Source: Glandiceps talaboti
Lineage: Eukaryota; Hemichordata; Enteropneusta; Spengelidae
Direction of reading: 5' to 3'
Length of the DNA: 64,000 bases
NCBI RefSeq assembly: GCF_964340395.1
Contig: NC_135556.1
Location: 6,775,001 to 6,839,000, forward strand
Each line of letters starts with the position of its first letter. Positions within the stretch are counted from its first letter, which is position 1. The position numbers were made by a program, and so were the translations under genes. Positions 60,090-64,000 of the stretch are shown in pieces. The notes beneath the pieces were generated by a model. It saw nothing but the letters and a program-made list of their open reading frames with translations, searched no databases and was not told the DNA's origin.

Positions 60090-61600
60090 TGCTAAAATTT
60101 ATAATTCCCTTTTTTCAGACAAGGACAATGAACAACTTCAAAATAAGTCACAGTGAACATATGACTGAATAAAAACTTTGAGAAATCCTAAACTTATAAC
60201 CACTTGTTTCATTTTTAAAATTGTTAGTACACTGCTGTGTTGATCATTCCCTCTTCAAATTCATGACATTTTGAAGAAATAAAATCCCTGACTTTAAAAA
60301 GTACCAAATGTGAACGAAAAACTTACAAATAATAGTCAAACAAACTTGAAAATAATTTATTTTTTATTAATTAACCGTTACGGGCTGTGTATCATGATTT
60401 GGTCCTGCTATATCAAATGACAGCATAGTAACGTACCCGTAAACTTGCAATGATACGGAAAGTTGACATTAGGTGTCCTTGAAAATCAGAACTTGAATCT
60501 TTAACTAAAACTATCAACAAAGTCAAAGTTGGGATGCTCTGTAAATATTACATTAATGTTTTTCTGATTTGCACAACAAGTTCGTTCTTCATGTCTGACC
60601 GGGCGCACATGCATCGGCCGTGATTACGCATTGACTCAGTGCCCAACATTCACATGTGTCACTAGCACTGTCAACATCATGCAACACGATCCCCTAACAC
60701 AGCTTTTTCGGAATCAAAATACACATGTACTCATTTAATTTAACCCATCAGCAAATGAAAATCACAACCTGTCCAATAAATTTGGTTCACGAAGGCTTCT
60801 GAGCTGTGGCATGGCAGATAGATGTTCCGGTAGCAAGTTCAGTGTTTCGCGGCATAACCACTTTAGTGATTAGGTCAGAGGTCACGACAGTGACGATAGA
60901 CAAAACATGTGACGAGAGACGTCCATTTCGACGTCTCAACTCTCATCTAATCCCTCTAATGTTTTAATTTGTAGATTAAGTTTATCAAAGTTGATCTTTT
61001 TGTGGCATTTTTTATGTTAACAATAGAACTGCGCGTTGTCACTGTATCTTATATGATGTCAACAAAACTTTCCCTTACGCAGTCAGTATTCTTCTTGTGG
61101 GATTCACGTCGAGTCAGAGCCTGGCCTGGTCCGGCCGTGGACTTAGATAATTTTGATGTCTGCCGTAAAATGAATGCGCCAAAGCGATGAAAGGTGGGAA
61201 AATTATTGCTTCATTTGTAATTTTAGGGGGCCAATGTCGCAAGGTCGTGGCCTCGGCAGAACTGGCCTAAGACGCCATGAGGAACCTTACAATTTTGCTC
61301 TGCTCAGGGGTCGGTCGGAAATAAAAATGATGAGAAACAGAAAAATAAAAAGGGCCGCCCTTAGCACAACGGGCTAGGGGGAGGCTTAAGCTAGCTTGAA
61401 AAAAAAACACCCCATTACTGAAGGAAGGCCCTTACTGAAAGAATGAAATCAACGTCTGGCGTTACAGTTTATAACTGAAATTGTAGAAAGAGTAAAGTGG
61501 TGTCTGTGCTCTTGCTACCCTGAATATTAGGAGGATGGGTGTCATCATTTTCAAGTTTCTCGTGTTTTTGTTAGTGTTTAGGGACATTGTCAGAATCGAG
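60090..61600. other. No gene recognised
   Basis: Slightly more GC around 60590-61380 than the surroundings, but no exon recognised. Confidence 0.45.
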
Positions 61601-61610
61601 TCACCTTCTC

Positions 61611-61757
61611 ACAGTCACTTGTGAACTAATTCCACAACGGTATTTTTTGAATATGGTAAATACATATAATAACGTCATTATTTTGTATTAATGATCATCC
61701 TAGACTAGAATATCACCATCCTGGAAAGGAATATTATATTAGTTCACAAGTGACCGT
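61611..61757. mobile_element. Palindromic MITE W, internally deleted copy
   Basis: Left TCACTTGTGAACTAAT, right TTAGTTCACAAGTGA. The right half (ATCATCCTAGACTAGAATAT) matches the 54267 copy; the left half lost that segment. Confidence 0.8.
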
Positions 61758-62017
61758 GTGTGCGCCTTCTAGATCGTTCGACTGCATTGCAAGCAGAACA
61801 ATCGTTCGACGTTCAAGAAAAGCATACATTAAAGGGCGATTCAAGTTTTCATATGCGGCCCAAAATGAACCACTGTTTTCAATGCCTACGCTACACGACC
61901 GGTCGTACGACCAAATTTCGGTCGTGGATGTTTAGTATCATATAATACACAGGGCTATAGTAATAAATACCCGGATGTTCGTTTGACCTCGGACAATAAA
62001 CAATAAATTTATTCTAT

Positions 62018-63170
62018 CTTCTCCACGACCGGTCGTATGTTGTTCGTGGTATGTATTTTATCACTGTCTTTTCTCCACGACCGGTCGTATGGTCGTGGCA
62101 TGTATTTTTTCCAATGAATTTTCTCCACGACCGGTCGTATGGTCGTGGCATGTATTTTTTCCAATGAATTTTCTCCACGACCGGTCGTATGGTCGTGGCA
62201 TGTACTTTTTCCAATGAATTTTCTCCACGACCGGTCGTATGGTCGTGGCATGTATTTTTTCCAATGAATTTTCTCCACGACCTGTCGTATGGTCGTGGCA
62301 TGTATTTTTTCACCATCTTTTCTCCACGACCGGTCGTATGGTCGTGGCATGTGTTTTTTCACCATCTTTTCTCCACGACCGGTCGTATGGTCGTGGCATG
62401 TATTTTTTCACCATCTTTTCTCCACGACCGGTCGTATGGTCGTGGCATGTATTTTTTCACCATCTTTTCTCCACGACCGGTCGTATGGTCGTGGCATGTG
62501 TTTTTTCACCATCTTTTCTCCACGACCGGTCGTATGGTCGTGGCATGTATTTTTTCCAATGACTTTTCTCCACGACCGGTCGTATGGTCGTGGCATGTGT
62601 TTTTTCACCATCTTTTCTCCACGACCGGTCGTATGGTCGTGGCATGTATTTTTTCCAATGACTTTTCTCCACGACCGGTCGTATGGTCGTGGCATGTGTT
62701 TTTTCACCATCTTTTCTCCACGACCGGTCGTATGGTCGTGGCATGTATTTTTTCCAATGACTTTTCTCCACGACCGGTCGTATGGTCGTGGCATGTGTTT
62801 TTTCACCATCTTTTCTCCACGACCGGTCGTATGGTCGTGGCATGTGTTTTTTCACCATCTTTTCTCCACGACCGGTCGTATGGTCGTGGCATGTATTTTT
62901 TCCAATGACTTTTCTCCACGACCGGTCGTATGGTCGTGGCATGTGTTTTTTCACCATCTTTTCTCCACGACCGGTCGTATGGTCGTGGCATGTATTTTTT
63001 CACTGTCTTTTCTCCACGACCGGTCGTATGGTCGTGGTATGTATTTTTTCCAATGAGTTTTCTCTACGACCGGTCGTATGGTCGTGGCATGTATTTTTTC
63101 ACTGTCTTTTCTCCACGACCGGTCGTATGGTCGTGGTATGTATTTCTTTACTGTCTTTTTTCCACGACCA
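62018..63170. repeat. Palindromic 49/50-bp satellite, ~23 units
   Basis: Each unit carries CCACGACCGGTCGTATGGTC followed by GTGG: a 12-bp palindrome ACGACCGGTCGT inside a wider CCACGACC...GGTCGTGG inverted repeat. Linkers are CCAATGA(A/C)TTTT (50 bp) or CACCATCTTTT (49 bp). A diverged precursor (ACGACCGGTCGTACGACC) is at 61897-61914. Confidence 0.95.
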
Positions 63171-63419
63171 TGGGACAGTGATGAAGAAATATTTTTGCAC
63201 TCTTTCCCCCACGACCTTTGTACGATCGTAGCCCCCATTTTTAAATACCATTTTTGAATACGTGATGTGGTTTTTCACGATTCCTTTTAATATGCAAATA
63301 TTTGTGTATCTTAAAATGTTAATTTGCCTTTGATCTAATTTATATTTTTGATTCTGTATACGTCCACGATGAGATGACATGACGCTTCTAAAATGTTAAG
63401 TATACTGCAGCAAGGTGCG

Positions 63420-64000
63420 GTATTGTGTATTAGCCAGTTTAGAAAGTTTAGCTAGAAGTTTAGATAGATAAATTAGAAGTGTCTAAATCTAAATCTAAAG
63501 TTTTTAAGTTAGAAATTAGAAAGCTAAGTTAACCATTATGATCTTACTCTAAATCTAAAACTTTATAAACTATCCACTATATATACGATCTAAATATCGT
63601 TCTACAGACGATCTAAATATCGTTATCTAAACTTGATAAACCATCCACTATTTAAACGATCTAAATATCGTTCTACATTTTATATTTATACCATACAAAT
63701 ATCGTTATCTAAACTTTTATAAAGTATCCACTATTTATACGATCTGAATATCGCTCTTCATTTTATATTTAGACGATCTAAATATCGTTCTACATTTTAC
63801 ATTTAGACGATCTAAATGTCGTTCTACATTTTATATTTAGACGATCTAAATATCGTTATCTAAACTTTTATAAAGTATCCACTATTTATACGATCTAAAT
63901 ATCGCTCTACATTTTACATTCAGAGGATCTAAACATCGTTCTACATTTTATATTTAGACGATCTAAATATCGTTATCTAAACTTTATAAACTATCGACTA
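63420..64000. repeat. Palindrome-bearing modular tandem array, continues past the window
   Basis: Modules start with ACGATCTAAATATCGTT (CGAT...ATCG inverted). One 34-bp module continues CTACATTTTATATTTAG; another of ~49 bp continues ATCTAAACTTTTATAAAGTA. They alternate irregularly. Confidence 0.9.

Noticed and set aside
62189-63056. Long plus-strand open frames (up to 255 codons) in the 50-bp array
   Set aside because: They arise because the 49/50-bp units lack stops in most frames on both strands; the peptides are mere rotations of one repeat.

Overview
This is eukaryotic (metazoan) nuclear DNA: AT-rich, intron-dense and full of microsatellites, minisatellites, short inverted-repeat transposons (MITEs), tRNA-derived SINEs and decayed LINEs. 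Exons are short, have GT-AG borders, and sit far apart. The gene content (a GT54-family N-acetylglucosaminyltransferase close to animal MGAT4A/B, and a nicotinamidase, an enzyme kept by many invertebrates but lost in vertebrates) points to an invertebrate, probably marine. The phylum cannot be fixed from the sequence alone.

Layout. 1-9604: simple repeats, a 67-bp and a 21-bp tandem array, several MITEs, no coding exon recognised. 9605-29607 (+): twelve consecutive phase-compatible exons encoding the catalytic and lectin domains of an MGAT4-type enzyme. Its N-terminus (cytosolic tail, membrane anchor, first part of the stem) must lie upstream of 9605 and was not found. Its introns hold many MITEs, SINEs and tandem repeats, including one array grown from an exon/5' splice-site junction. 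29608-37680: intergenic, with CCAAT-box minisatellite, SINE, and a terminal-inverted-repeat element with internal tandem repeats. 37687-39983 (-): a probable small secreted-protein gene (signal-peptide exon plus last exon), unrecognised. 40000-51480: intergenic, with a decayed L1/Tx1-like LINE, a 37-bp minisatellite and a SINE. 51484-54808 (+): a complete five-exon nicotinamidase of 282 residues with all catalytic and metal-binding residues, an N-terminal signal peptide and a C-terminal hydrophobic tail that looks like a GPI-attachment signal. 54809-64000: intergenic, with MITEs, a LINE 3' end, a SINE, a perfect 55-nt hairpin between two long (TA)n tracts, a palindromic 49/50-bp satellite, and a second palindrome-bearing array that runs off the window.

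The genes do not form a functional unit. One is a Golgi N-glycan branching enzyme; one is a probably extracellular or cell-surface NAD-salvage enzyme; the third is unknown. The most notable observations are the predicted secreted/GPI-anchored nicotinamidase, the decoy splice-donor array in the MGAT4 gene, the 31-bp-spaced CCAAT-box array, and several palindromic or tandemly expanded mobile elements.
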